A DNA stretch of 64,000 nucleotides from Paenibacillus selenitireducens (GTDB lineage Bacteria > Bacillota > Bacilli > Paenibacillales > Paenibacillaceae): contig NZ_MSZX01000002.1 in NCBI RefSeq assembly GCF_002021565.1, forward strand, positions 248,027-312,026, written 5' to 3'. A model generated the notes under the pieces. That model saw nothing but the letters and a program-made list of their open reading frames with translations, searched no databases and had not been told where the DNA came from. The position numbers and the translations under genes are program-made. Every line of letters begins with the position of its first letter. Within the stretch, counting starts at the first letter, position 1. Of the stretch, positions 53,490 through 61,267 are shown piece after piece.

Positions 53490-53525
53490 ACGAAATTCAG
53501 ACCGATTATTTAGGAGGAATATAGG

Positions 53526-53699
53526 ATGAAAGCAAATCAAATTTTAAAGTGGATCTTTCTACTCAGTATTGTAGGTATGGCGATGAATGGTATTCTTTAT
53601 TCGAATACGGGGGAGAGAGGAGTTTTCATAGGTATCATCAGTGCGGCTGTGCTTGGAGTCGTTTCTGGAATTGGAATATTAATCACGAGAAAGCGTTAG
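53526..53699 (+). CDS. Small two-helix membrane protein
   Basis: 57 residues from ATG 53526, which has AGGAGG 8 bp upstream. KANQILKWIFLLSIVGMAMN is a first hydrophobic helix, then a short turn NTGERG, then VFIGIISAAVLGVVSGIG and a basic end ITRKR. It lies 36 bp after the permease and may belong to the same transport unit. No family recognised. Overlapping frames at 53549 are not supported by a ribosome site. Confidence 0.7.
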   Translation: MKANQILKWIFLLSIVGMAMNGILYSNTGERGVFIGIISAAVLGVVSGIGILITRKR

Positions 53700-53799
53700 A
53701 AATATCAAAGGATACCTTATTCGGAACCGCATCACTCCGGTAAGAGAGAGAATCTGAAGGGATCCTTCGCTGCGGTTATGGTTATGGACCGCCCGTTTG

Positions 53800-54150
53800 G
53801 AGGGCACTGAAAAAGTAGCTTCATCCTAAACAAGACAGCCTTCCTCGATTTTGTTTCCTCTGGATAAGCCTTGTTATTCAGCTATAATGGATGAATACAA
53901 TATAGGACGTCCGAATGATCTTTGTTTATCATCTATGTTGGATATATGTAGGATAAGAGCCACGAATTCAAGAATATTGGCGTTTTTCATCCTTTTTTAT
54001 TGGATATATACATTATAGAAGCTTAAATGTATGCAAATCCGTTAAAGTTAATGGATTTATACAACATAGATAACTTCATCAGCAACTCCTTTAACATCTT
54101 CAACTTCATTAACATCGTTATAGTTAAAACATAAATTTTTCAGTGCCCTC
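53800..54150. mobile_element. MITE-like element with 15-bp terminal inverted repeats, inserted in a palindrome
   Basis: GAGGGCACTGAAAAA (53800-53814) is the exact reverse complement of TTTTTCAGTGCCCTC (54136-54150). There is no transposase; the 351-bp interior is AT-rich without ORF. The ends resemble those of IS1182-type elements by memory, which I cannot check. Outside the ends, CCCGTT on the left and GAACGGG on the right can pair, so the element seems to have entered the loop of a hairpin, perhaps the terminator of the permease operon. Confidence 0.65.
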
Positions 54151-54247
54151 TTTTTTGAACGGGGATGGAAATGCCCATTTTCCACAAGAAAACTTGATTC
54201 TCAGATTGCTTGTTAACCGTTTTTTCTTCTACGAGACGAGATCCACC

Positions 54248-54287
54248 GAAAAAATAGCCCTCAGCTGACGCCGAGGGCTATTTTTTC
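54248..54287. terminator. Bidirectional terminator
   Basis: GAAAAAATAGCCCTC...GAGGGCTATTTTTTC forms a near perfect 40-bp palindrome with A- and T-tracts. Confidence 0.85.
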
Positions 54288-54439
54288 GCAGGAGAATTAC
54301 ATGATGCTAGTAAGAGGTGTCCTTCTGGTCATTTTCGCTTAAAAACATAGCTTTTTTAATAGTGGCGTTCCCTAAATAGCGGCATAATGTGTTTAAGCTC
54401 ATCTTCGCGAGTGTTACGTGAGAAATGGAGGAAACCTAG

Positions 54440-55663
54440 ATGACGACGACTTGCCAGACTACAAGACAAGCAGTACCCGCATCGTTATTATGGAAAACCG
54501 TATCTGAAGATTGCAATCTAGCTTGCGATTATTGCTACTACAGCTCTTGTAAGGGACAGCCTTCTCCAGAAATCCGCAGGATTGAGGATTCACTACTGCA
54601 GAAGGTCATTCGAGAGATGATGGAACAATCGCGCGGGTTCGCTTCCTTTGCTTGGCAGGGGGGAGAACCGCTGCTTGCAGGGTTGGATTTTTTCCAAAAA
54701 GTCGTTCAATTGCAGGCACAATATGCGCCTAGAAATACCGTGATCAGCAATGCGTTACAGACGAATGGCACTTTAATTAATCCGGCTTGGGCAGCGTTTT
54801 TCCGTCAGTATTCTTTTCTTATTGGGGTAAGTATGGACGGTCCGGCATGGATTCATGATCAGCGTAGAAAAACAGGCTCAGGCGCGGGGTCCTATGCTAG
54901 CGTGATGCGAGGCATCGAAGTGCTTCGTCAAGAAAAGGTAGAATTTAATATACTCACAGTCATTCATGAGACGAACGTATTGGAGAGCGCGGCATTAACC
55001 GAGTGGATTGACCAGAATAGATTCAAATATGTACAGTTCATACCTGGAATGGACTTTCGTTCTCAGGATGTAGGGGCAGAGGGCAAATATTTGATCACGC
55101 CCAAGCAATACGGACAGTTTTTATGCGAGATTCTGGACTGGTGGTACCGAGATGGGGAGCCAGACGTTTCCGTTCGGATCTTGGATAATTGGTTGCAGCG
55201 GTTAATTGGGGAAGAAGCGGAATCTTGCATTCATCGATCAGAATGTCCTTCTGTGCTTGTTATGGAACAGAATGGAGCTGCGTATCCGTGTGATTTCTAT
55301 ATTCACGATGATTATCGGCTTGGCGCAGCGGGTGAACAGTCTCTCGCATCCATGATGCTAGACACCTCTTGGGAGAAGTTTCGGTCACAGAAGGGGAATC
55401 TAGCAGATGCGTGTCGATCTTGTGCGTATTTGCATTATTGTCATGGCGGTTGCCCACGTAATCGCGTTCAGGGTTTTGATCATGATAAACCGGGACAAGA
55501 CTATTTATGCGAGAGTTACCGGATGCTTTATGCATATGGTGAAGAACGGATGCGCAAGCTTGCGAAGAAGATTGTCGCACGACTAGGGCGTAGAATGCCT
55601 GCGCGGAATGAACTCTGTTTATGCGGAAGCGGTCGTAAATATAAGCAGTGTTGTGGGCATTGA
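54440..55663 (+). CDS. anSME-type radical SAM/SPASM protein with C-terminal SEC-C motif
   Basis: 407 residues, ATG behind GGAGGA. CNLACDYCYY (Cys25, Cys29, Cys32) binds the radical SAM 4Fe4S cluster; FAWQGGEPLLAGLDFF is the SAM-side motif; SMDGPAWIHDQRR and the C-terminal SPASM cysteines (ECPSVLVMEQNGAAYPCDF, CRSCAYLHYCHGGCPRNR) are those of anaerobic sulfatase-maturating enzymes, which convert Cys or Ser to formylglycine. The protein ends in a SEC-C zinc motif (ELCLCGSGRKYKQCCGH), unusual for anSME. No sulfatase gene is adjacent. The substrate is unknown; it may be a sulfatase elsewhere or a peptide. Confidence 0.88.
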   Translation: MTTTCQTTRQAVPASLLWKTVSEDCNLACDYCYYSSCKGQPSPEIRRIEDSLLQKVIREMMEQSRGFASFAWQGGEPLLAGLDFFQKVVQLQAQYAPRNTVISNALQTNGTLINPAWAAFFRQYSFLIGVSMDGPAWIHDQRRKTGSGAGSYASVMRGIEVLRQEKVEFNILTVIHETNVLESAALTEWIDQNRFKYVQFIPGMDFRSQDVGAEGKYLITPKQYGQFLCEILDWWYRDGEPDVSVRILDNWLQRLIGEEAESCIHRSECPSVLVMEQNGAAYPCDFYIHDDYRLGAAGEQSLASMMLDTSWEKFRSQKGNLADACRSCAYLHYCHGGCPRNRVQGFDHDKPGQDYLCESYRMLYAYGEERMRKLAKKIVARLGRRMPARNELCLCGSGRKYKQCCGH

Positions 55664-55987
55664 TTCGTAAACCTCTCATATAAGCCTATCAAATAGCTGG
55701 TCCTGAGTTTTCGGGAATCGGCTTTTTTGTTGTTGCAAAGAAAAAACAAAGGAAATTCACAGATTGGAATAAGAACGTTTGTTCGTAAAGGTGATAAAGT
55801 AATAGCATAGAGATTTGAGGGAAACACGGAACGCCTAATGAAATAAATGAGCATAGACCTCGGCATGAGGCTAATGAAAATCGTAGGCATGGATCGGTGG
55901 GATCCTTTGAATCTCTTCTATGGATGAAAAGCAGAAAGGAGGCGGTGCATATGCCGCAGCGTCAGGTAAGAAATGAGGTGATGACCC
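55664..55987 (+). other. 324-bp 5' region of the tail cluster
   Basis: Holds a weak hairpin after the radical SAM gene (around 55705-55735, with TTTTTTG), the LexA box at 55772-55785, and a 34-codon ORF at 55951-56052. A promoter controlled by LexA is expected here; I cannot fix its -10 and -35 boxes with confidence. Confidence 0.5.
55772..55785 (+). promoter_or_regulatory. LexA/DinR (SOS) box before the tail cluster
   Basis: AGAACGTTTGTTCG matches the Bacillus SOS consensus CGAAC-N4-GTTCG in all but the first base. It is placed about 200 bp before the first tail-cluster gene, with no other gene between. LexA repression and DNA-damage induction are the expected consequence. Confidence 0.7.
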
Positions 55988-56052
55988 ATTTTAACGACAT
56001 TGAATCAGGTAAAGAATTTTATTTTTCTACCCGAGCAAGACGGTCCATCTGA
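55951..56052 (+). CDS. Possible 33-residue leader ORF before the tail operon
   Basis: ATG 55951 has the best ribosome site of the region (AAAGGAGGCGG) and the frame runs MPQRQVRNEVMTHFNDIESG and on to a TGA at 56050. It overlaps the next gene in another frame for 65 bases. It could be a leader peptide that couples translation of the connector protein, or the true start of that gene with a frameshift. Not a recognised family. Confidence 0.35.
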   Translation: MPQRQVRNEVMTHFNDIESGKEFYFSTRARRSI

Positions 56053-56548
56053 CTTGCAGCTTACGATGATGATCGGCGCGGTTTCGCAAGCGATCGAAGG
56101 ATACTGCCGCAGACAATTCGGCCGATCAACGCATACGGAGTGGTATAGCGGAGGTTCCTCTAAGCTGCTGCTTCGGAACTTTCCAGTGCAACAGATTGTT
56201 CGCGTGACGACGTTAGCAGGTCAAGAAATCACAAGCTATGAATTGTTAGCTGATACTGGAGAGCTTGTACTGGCCGAAGGATGGCCGAGCGGGGAAGACA
56301 ATATCAAAATTGAGTATGAAGCTGGGTATGTAACGCCCGATCAAGCCACCGAGACATTGGCAGCGAACTTGCCTGAAAGTATTGAACTTGCTTGTATTCG
56401 CTATGTTCAAATGCTGTATGAGGGACAGATCGGGAAGGTATCGGAGCGACTAGGCGATTATGCGGTAACCTATCCGGAGCATTCGGCAGGCAAACTTCCC
56501 GCCGTGGTGACGCAGCTTCTCGAGCCAGCCTTGGGACGGTGGTTGTAA
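55988..56548 (+). CDS. Phage head-tail connector-like protein (gp6-like), apparent ATT start
   Basis: About 186 residues if started at ATT 55988, which lies 7 bp after GAGGTGAT and gives the usual opening (M)LTTLNQVKNFIFLPEQDG of gp6-like connectors; TTG 56000 is the first standard start but has no ribosome site and deletes the first strand. Conserved blocks: IGAVSQAIEGYCRRQFG, QIVRVTTLAGQEI and the C-terminal helix with SVELACIRYVQMLYEGQIG. In phages this protein joins portal and tail. Here it is the first gene of a tail operon without portal or capsid; it may serve as a tail-collar protein. Confidence 0.75.
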   Translation: MLTTLNQVKNFIFLPEQDGPSDLQLTMMIGAVSQAIEGYCRRQFGRSTHTEWYSGGSSKLLLRNFPVQQIVRVTTLAGQEITSYELLADTGELVLAEGWPSGEDNIKIEYEAGYVTPDQATETLAANLPESIELACIRYVQMLYEGQIGKVSERLGDYAVTYPEHSAGKLPAVVTQLLEPALGRWL

Positions 56549-56880
56549 TGCTTCATTTCATGCAGCAGTCCTGTACGATCCGTCGATTGAAGGTCACATG
56601 GGATGAATACAATTCTCCGACCTCTGAGGAATGGATCACATTAGGGAAGGTTCGCAGCCGGTGGAGACGCAAGCAATTTCAAGCACTTGGACCTGACGCG
56701 AATGGAGCCAAGCATCAAGTGCGAGAGCGGTATCGGCTGTACCTACCTCTATGGGCAGATATTCAAGCAGGTGATCTGGTCTATGCTCAACATGATCCGG
56801 AGCCGTTCGAAGTATCTGCGTCGTGTCGTATCGGAACATCGCATAAGGAAGTGGAAGTCGAACGGGTGCGCAGCCTATGA
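56548..56880 (+). CDS. Phage head-closure/head-tail adaptor-like protein
   Basis: 110 residues from ATG 56548, whose A overlaps the preceding TAA. TIRRLKVTWDEYNSPTSEEW and RERYRLYLPLWADIQAGDLVY with a beta-rich centre resemble head-closure (gp15/DUF3599) proteins. In PBSX-like clusters the corresponding gene follows the connector. A role at the head-proximal tail end is expected, although no head genes are visible. Followed 46 bp later by the tail terminator gene. Confidence 0.7.
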   Translation: MLHFMQQSCTIRRLKVTWDEYNSPTSEEWITLGKVRSRWRRKQFQALGPDANGAKHQVRERYRLYLPLWADIQAGDLVYAQHDPEPFEVSASCRIGTSHKEVEVERVRSL

Positions 56881-56926
56881 AGCTGATGACACCCGTTTTA
56901 TGTTGCACACAAAGGAGCGTGGAAGC

Positions 56927-57361
56927 ATGATGCGGCTTAGTCTAGACGCGATTCGCACGCAATTAAAGGCTATCGCGCCGAGCATTCCGATTTATGTGAA
57001 GCCTGTCGCAAGCGGTTTTCGAAAGCCTGCCTTTTATGTACGGCTGATGGAAGGGACCTACGAGGAAACGCATCGTACCGATTATCGCATGCAAGCCAAT
57101 TGGGAGTTAATCTATTACCCCAAAGAAGATGAAGCAGGACAAGCGGATCCCATCGACATGCTCGAGGTAGCGGATCGCATGCACCAGCATTTTATGGCGC
57201 TACCTATACTAAAAGGTTCGGATGGGATCGAGTTTGAACGAACGTCCTTACGCGGAGTTATCCGGTCCGGGGAGTTCGTGCTGCAGCTTGTACTGGATGT
57301 CGAGTTAGAGCAAGCAAAAGACGTATTTGACGTGATGAAAGAACTATATATCGAACAATAA
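56927..57361 (+). CDS. Phage tail terminator-like protein (DUF6838 type)
   Basis: 144 residues from ATG 56927 (AAAGGAG 9 bp upstream). MRLSLDAIRTQLKAIAPSIPIY followed by KPAFYVRLMEGTYEETHRTDYRM and DMLEVADRMHQHFMALPIL fit the phage tail terminator family of contractile-tail loci. It would cap the tube and sheath after assembly. Overlapping longer frames from 56687 run through the previous gene and are not used. Confidence 0.78.
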   Translation: MMRLSLDAIRTQLKAIAPSIPIYVKPVASGFRKPAFYVRLMEGTYEETHRTDYRMQANWELIYYPKEDEAGQADPIDMLEVADRMHQHFMALPILKGSDGIEFERTSLRGVIRSGEFVLQLVLDVELEQAKDVFDVMKELYIEQ

Positions 57362-57372
57362 GGAGGATTCAC

Positions 57373-58440
57373 ATGGGATTACCTAACGTAAATATCGTAT
57401 TTAAGCAAAAAGCAGCTTCGGCTGTACAACAAGGAGCAGTAGGTGTCGTGGCACTCGTGTTAAAAGATGCATTGGTGACGGAGCTTACCGCATATACGCT
57501 TCAAGGATTTGATGAAATGCCGAAAGGGTTGACGGCTGCGAATGAAGGATATGTTCTTCAAGCTTTTATGGGTACGCCAAAACAGGTCAAGCTGATTGTC
57601 ATTCCGGATCAAGACGCGGACTATACCAAAGCAATGCAATATTTGGAGACCATCTCGTTCAATGTCGTGGCTTTTCCAGGAACAGCTGCAGCTGAAGTTA
57701 CGGCCTTATCGGTCTGGGCGAAAAATCTGTTCACGAACAAAGAGCGCAAGATCATGGCCGTATTGCCAAATTCGGCTGCGGATCATCCGTCGGTCATTAA
57801 TTTTGCCACCGATGACATTGAAGTTGGTTCTGCAAAATATACCGCGACACAATACACGGCACGAATTGCGGGGCTTATCGCAGGGTTGCCTTTAACGGTA
57901 GCACCGACATTCCAAGTTCTGACGGAAGTGACAAACGTTCCTTCGTTGACCAAAGCTGAAGCAGATGCGGCCGTGAATGCCGGCAAGTTCGTGCTCTACC
58001 ATGATGGGGAGAAAGTGAAAGTGGCCCGCGGCGTAACGTCGCTTGTAACGACGACAGAAGATCTCGGCGAAGATTGGAAGAAAATCAAAGTCGTTCGCAT
58101 TCTGAACAAGACCTATCAAGATTTGAAAGAAACGGTGGAAGATTCGTACATTGGGAAGGTGCAGAACAGTTATATGAACAAGCTGCTGCTCGTATCCGCG
58201 ATGAATGCGTATTTTGAAGCGTTAGAGCAAGAGGGGATTCTGGATCCGGGCAAAAACCGGGCGGAGATTGACATGACCGCACAGCGGACATATCTCAAAT
58301 CGATTCTAGGTTCAGATGTCGTCGCAGCGATGACCGAACAGCAGGTGAAGGAAGCGAATACGCGCGATAAAGTTTTCCTCACAGCGAAGCAGCGTCCGCT
58401 AGACGCGATCGAAGATGTCACATTAACGGTATATCTATAA
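57373..58440 (+). CDS. Contractile tail sheath protein (XkdK-like)
   Basis: 355 residues, ATG behind AAGGAGG. MGLPNVNIVFKQKAASAVQQGAVGVVALVLKD is the N-terminal sheath fold; YTKAMQYLETISFNVVAFPG and KNRAEIDMTAQRTYLKSILGSDV are C-terminal sheath blocks. It lacks the additional domains of longer phage sheaths; the short size is like the sheath of Clostridioides diffocins. Polymerises around the tube and contracts to drive the tube into the target cell envelope. First large structural gene of the operon. Confidence 0.9.
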   Translation: MGLPNVNIVFKQKAASAVQQGAVGVVALVLKDALVTELTAYTLQGFDEMPKGLTAANEGYVLQAFMGTPKQVKLIVIPDQDADYTKAMQYLETISFNVVAFPGTAAAEVTALSVWAKNLFTNKERKIMAVLPNSAADHPSVINFATDDIEVGSAKYTATQYTARIAGLIAGLPLTVAPTFQVLTEVTNVPSLTKAEADAAVNAGKFVLYHDGEKVKVARGVTSLVTTTEDLGEDWKKIKVVRILNKTYQDLKETVEDSYIGKVQNSYMNKLLLVSAMNAYFEALEQEGILDPGKNRAEIDMTAQRTYLKSILGSDVVAAMTEQQVKEANTRDKVFLTAKQRPLDAIEDVTLTVYL

Positions 58441-58454
58441 GGGGGATGTAAGAA

Positions 58455-58895
58455 ATGGCGAATTTTAATGGGGAAAAAGTAATTTCAGGAACATTCGGCG
58501 AGGCATGGCTCAATGGGGAGTATATTGCAGAGGTGATGGCGCTTGAGGCGAAAATCGAAATCGAGAAGGAAGATGTGCCGATTGCCGGCAAGTTTGCAAC
58601 AGACAGTAAGTTCATGGGGTATAAGGGCAGCGGAACATTGCGTATGCATAAAGCCAATTCCCGCATGATTAAGGTGTTGAGCGACAGCTTAAAGAAAGGC
58701 ATCAATCCGCGAATCCAGATTACTTCTAGTGTGGCGGATCCGTCTGCGGATGGTGCGGAACGTATTTTGATTAAGGATGCGAGCTTTAACGATTTATCCT
58801 TGATCAACTGGGAATTGAAGAAGAAGGGTGAGGTGGAAGCGCCGTTTACCTTTACCGATTGGGAAGTGCAGGACTTTATTCAGCCTAGGGGGTAA
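58455..58895 (+). CDS. Tail tube protein (XkdM-like, DUF2001)
   Basis: 146 residues. NFNGEKVISGTFGEAWLNGEYIAEV and RIQITSSVADPSADGAERILIKDASFNDLSLINWELKKKGE are typical of XkdM/DUF2001 tube proteins. It forms the inner tube of the contractile tail. Spacing of 14 bp from the sheath gene and a GGGGG ribosome site suggest equal co-expression. Confidence 0.88.
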   Translation: MANFNGEKVISGTFGEAWLNGEYIAEVMALEAKIEIEKEDVPIAGKFATDSKFMGYKGSGTLRMHKANSRMIKVLSDSLKKGINPRIQITSSVADPSADGAERILIKDASFNDLSLINWELKKKGEVEAPFTFTDWEVQDFIQPRG

Positions 58896-58940
58896 CCTTA
58901 GGCTTTTGTTATGACCAAATTTCAAGGAGGAGATCGAATT

Positions 58941-59363
58941 ATGAGTCAACAATCACTAGATCTATTATTAAAAATGGACAAGTCCAAAATGCAGCGCCCA
59001 AGCCGAAAAATCGAGCTTAACCGCCTAAGTGTGCTCGCAGGGGAGCCTGTTATTTTTACGTGCCAAGCGTTAACGATGGAGGAGTTCGAAGAAGTTCAGG
59101 AGGTCTCCGTTTCTTTTGGCAAAAAAGGAGAGTTAGAAGATTTCAGCACCAATAGTGTGCAGATCTTCACCCTGCTCAAAGGGATCGTGGACCCGAAGCT
59201 AACAGATGCGAAGTTGTTGGAATTCTACGGCGCACATACGCCCAAACAGCTCATCGAAGATTCCAAGCTCCTGCTTCCTGGAGAAGTGACACAGCTGTAT
59301 AACGTCATTTCGGATTTGTCGGGCTTTGGTGAAGAAGCGGTGCAAGAACTAAAAAACGAATAA
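58941..59363 (+). CDS. Tail assembly chaperone, zero-frame product (XkdN-like)
   Basis: 140 residues from ATG 58941 with AAGGAGGAG upstream (an ATG at 58911 lies before it without a site). RPSRKIELNRLSVLAGEPVIFTCQALTMEEFEEVQEV resembles the XkdN/gpG-type chaperone that wraps the tape measure. Its last codons (CTA AAA AAC GAA TAA) contain the slippery heptamer AAAAAAC, so a -1 shift joins it to a further 63 codons (59357-59548). This G/GT-type arrangement is a conserved feature of tail-assembly genes. Confidence 0.87.
   Translation: MSQQSLDLLLKMDKSKMQRPSRKIELNRLSVLAGEPVIFTCQALTMEEFEEVQEVSVSFGKKGELEDFSTNSVQIFTLLKGIVDPKLTDAKLLEFYGAHTPKQLIEDSKLLLPGEVTQLYNVISDLSGFGEEAVQELKNE
59351..59357 (+). other. 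Predicted -1 ribosomal frameshift site (A AAA AAC)
   Basis: Zero frame reads CTA AAA AAC GAA TAA. Slipping back one base on AAAAAAC leads to CGA ATA AAA TCG GAC and an open frame of 63 codons ending TAG 59546. The heptamer, its position six bases before the zero-frame stop, and its place between tube and tape measure genes all fit the G/GT frameshift. Confidence 0.82.
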
Positions 59364-59548
59364 AATCGGACGGCTACTATGAGATGCTCTATTACTATTG
59401 GAGCCGCAAAGGCATTCGCCCAAGCGAGCTTCATAACCTGCCTGCAGGGGAGCAATGGCTGATCCGAGTATTCTATGAGATGGAAATGGAGGAGCGGGAG
59501 CGGATTGCGAAGACGGGGAATGTCTGGGCGACGCTCCCGATGTTCTAG
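59357..59548 (+). CDS. Tail assembly chaperone, frameshift extension (GT-like)
   Basis: 63 codons in the -1 frame, reading RIKSDGYYEMLYYYWSRKG, then PSELHNLPAGEQWLIRVFYEMEM and ending NVWATLPMF. It has no start codon or ribosome site of its own and would be made only as a fusion of about 202 residues. The T-domain of such fusions contacts the tape measure protein. It stops 19 bp before the tape measure start. Confidence 0.8.
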   Translation, partial: RIKSDGYYEMLYYYWSRKGIRPSELHNLPAGEQWLIRVFYEMEMEERERIAKTGNVWATLPMF

Positions 59549-59566
59549 AAGGAGGTGAAGTAAAGA

Positions 59567-61255
59567 ATGGCATGCAGTTCATGTAATAAAGCAAGCAGCG
59601 GCGGAGCAGCGAACATTTCGCTGAAGCATACGCTTTTTCAAGTGCAGATGGTACAGCGGCAGGTGGACCTGCTGAAGAAATCGATGCGGAACATGCAGAT
59701 GAATATTCATGTCAAGACGGATATCGTGCGCAAGCAGGTATTGGATTATAAGGCGAAGATCGAGCGTGACGCGAAGTTCAAGTTCGATTTCGAAATGAAT
59801 GTGGAGCCGAAGATTATTCTGAATCTAAAAGAAATGATTAAGAATACGCTGATCTTCATTGGGGCACTCGCATTGCTCAAACTGGCGGTTAAGAAGCTTG
59901 GCAGCGGTATTGCGGTGGAGCCGAAGATTAATCTGAATCTAAAAGAAATGATTAAGAATACGCTGATCTTTATTGGGGAACTTGCGTTGCTCAAGCTGGC
60001 GATTAAGAAGCTTGGCAGCGGCACCGTGGAGTACAAGATCAAATGTGTTATAGAAAAATGCAAGCCGCCGAAGAGAACAAAGGTGCAGCTTGTGAAGCCG
60101 AAATGTCTGAAGCCAAAGGCTGCCGGAGGAGGCAGTACAGATGGAATTGACCTGCCGCCAAGAAGTGTAAAACACGGTAGTCGACGCAAAAAAACGGCCG
60201 GAAGCGGTGGTAAGAGTAAAGGCGGCGGTCTATTCAGTGGGCTTGGTAAAGGGCTCGGCGGTATTGGAAAGATGTTAAACCCATTCAAAATCATTGGTAA
60301 AGTGATTCCGATGTTCCGCTTGCTAGGCCCTGTGATTTCGAAGTTATCCCCTCTCCTTATTAAGCTGGGGGACGCGTTCCTGAAAGGAATGGGGAAAAGC
60401 TCGGGCGTGATTGAGACGGCGAAAAAACTGCTGGATTCATTCCAACAAGTACTCGTGAATCTGTTCACGGTCGCGGGTCAGCGGTTTGCTCAATTTTTAG
60501 CTTGGTTGCAACCAAAGCTGCCAGCGATAACGGGATTCATCTCCGGCGTCATCGCGCAGGCTGTGCAGACATTTGCGCCATTGCTTCCGCCAATTATGCA
60601 GATATTCCAGAGCGTTTTTGGTTGGGTCGTGGAGAATATGCCTGTCTTCCAAGCGGCGATTGGGTCGGTATTTAGCGCATTAGCACCTGTTATTCAGACC
60701 GTCGTTAGCGTGTTCCAGATGCTCTGGGGGATTTGGATGGAGGCATGGCCAACGATCCAGTCCATTCTGGAGTCTGTGTGGGGTGTGGTGAAGCCGATTT
60801 TTGATGTCTTCACAACGGTCGTACAAATCTTGATGGAAGTCGTTCAAAAGTTGTGGGATAACCTGAAACCTGTATTTGAGATGATCTGGGGCGCTCTGAA
60901 GCCCATTATTGACGGAATTGGAGAAATGGCCGGCGTCTTCGGCGATTCGCTGAATTGGGTCCTGGAGAAAATAAGCGGCAAGCCTAGCGGCGGGGGAGGA
61001 TCAAGCGAATCCGATCCGAGCAAGAAACATGCAGCAGGATTACTCACGGTCCCGCGGGATAATTATCCCGCCTTACTGCATCGGAACGAAGCGGTCTTAA
61101 CGGCTCAAGAGGCAAATCAATATCGCAACGGTCGAAGCGGTGGCGGGATCACGATCAATCTGAACAATCCGGTAGCGCGCGAAGAGGCAGATTTTAAAAA
61201 ATGGTCGGTCATGCTTCGTACGGAATTAGAAAGTGCCGGGTTCAATATGGCTTAA
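59567..61255 (+). CDS. Tape measure protein (XkdO-like, short)
   Basis: 562 residues, ATG behind AAGGAGGTG. N-terminal Cys/Ser/Gly region, then two tandem copies (about residues 79-153) of a VEPKI...NLKEMIKNTLIF...LGSG unit, a Lys/Gly-rich linker, and a long hydrophobic stretch (residues 245-450) with Trp/Pro-rich repeats (VFSALAPVIQTVVSVFQMLWGI) and a C-terminal GITINLNNPVAREEADFKK. Tail length scales with this protein; at ~1.5 A per residue, 562 residues would give a tail of roughly 80-90 nm. Clearly shorter than XkdO of PBSX (over 1300). Confidence 0.85.
   Translation: MACSSCNKASSGGAANISLKHTLFQVQMVQRQVDLLKKSMRNMQMNIHVKTDIVRKQVLDYKAKIERDAKFKFDFEMNVEPKIILNLKEMIKNTLIFIGALALLKLAVKKLGSGIAVEPKINLNLKEMIKNTLIFIGELALLKLAIKKLGSGTVEYKIKCVIEKCKPPKRTKVQLVKPKCLKPKAAGGGSTDGIDLPPRSVKHGSRRKKTAGSGGKSKGGGLFSGLGKGLGGIGKMLNPFKIIGKVIPMFRLLGPVISKLSPLLIKLGDAFLKGMGKSSGVIETAKKLLDSFQQVLVNLFTVAGQRFAQFLAWLQPKLPAITGFISGVIAQAVQTFAPLLPPIMQIFQSVFGWVVENMPVFQAAIGSVFSALAPVIQTVVSVFQMLWGIWMEAWPTIQSILESVWGVVKPIFDVFTTVVQILMEVVQKLWDNLKPVFEMIWGALKPIIDGIGEMAGVFGDSLNWVLEKISGKPSGGGGSSESDPSKKHAAGLLTVPRDNYPALLHRNEAVLTAQEANQYRNGRSGGGITINLNNPVAREEADFKKWSVMLRTELESAGFNMA
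59801..60025 (+). repeat. Tandem duplication inside the tape measure gene
   Basis: Unit 1 (59801-59914, 38 codons) and unit 2 (59915-60025, 37 codons) are nearly identical at DNA level, differing at a few third positions and four to five codons. Copy 3 starts VEYKIK at 60026 and diverges at once. Confidence 0.88.
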
Positions 61256-61267
61256 GGGGGACGTGTA

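Larger units (their letters stand above)
53700..54439. other. 740-bp gene-free region holding a MITE-like element and a terminator
   Basis: Apart from the element at 53800-54150 and the terminator at 54248-54287, the stretch holds a 13-codon ATG ORF with GGAG site at 54301-54342 (MMLVRGVLLVIFA) directly before the radical SAM gene, too short to call. The remainder shows no protein or RNA signal. Confidence 0.6.

Noticed and set aside
54301-54342. 13-codon ORF MMLVRGVLLVIFA before the radical SAM gene, as a RiPP precursor
   Set aside because: Far too short, no Cys/Ser core or leader; most likely chance.
56687-57361. Longer reading of the tail terminator gene from 56687
   Set aside because: It would run through the adaptor gene in another frame; ATG 56927 has the ribosome site and the family's normal length.
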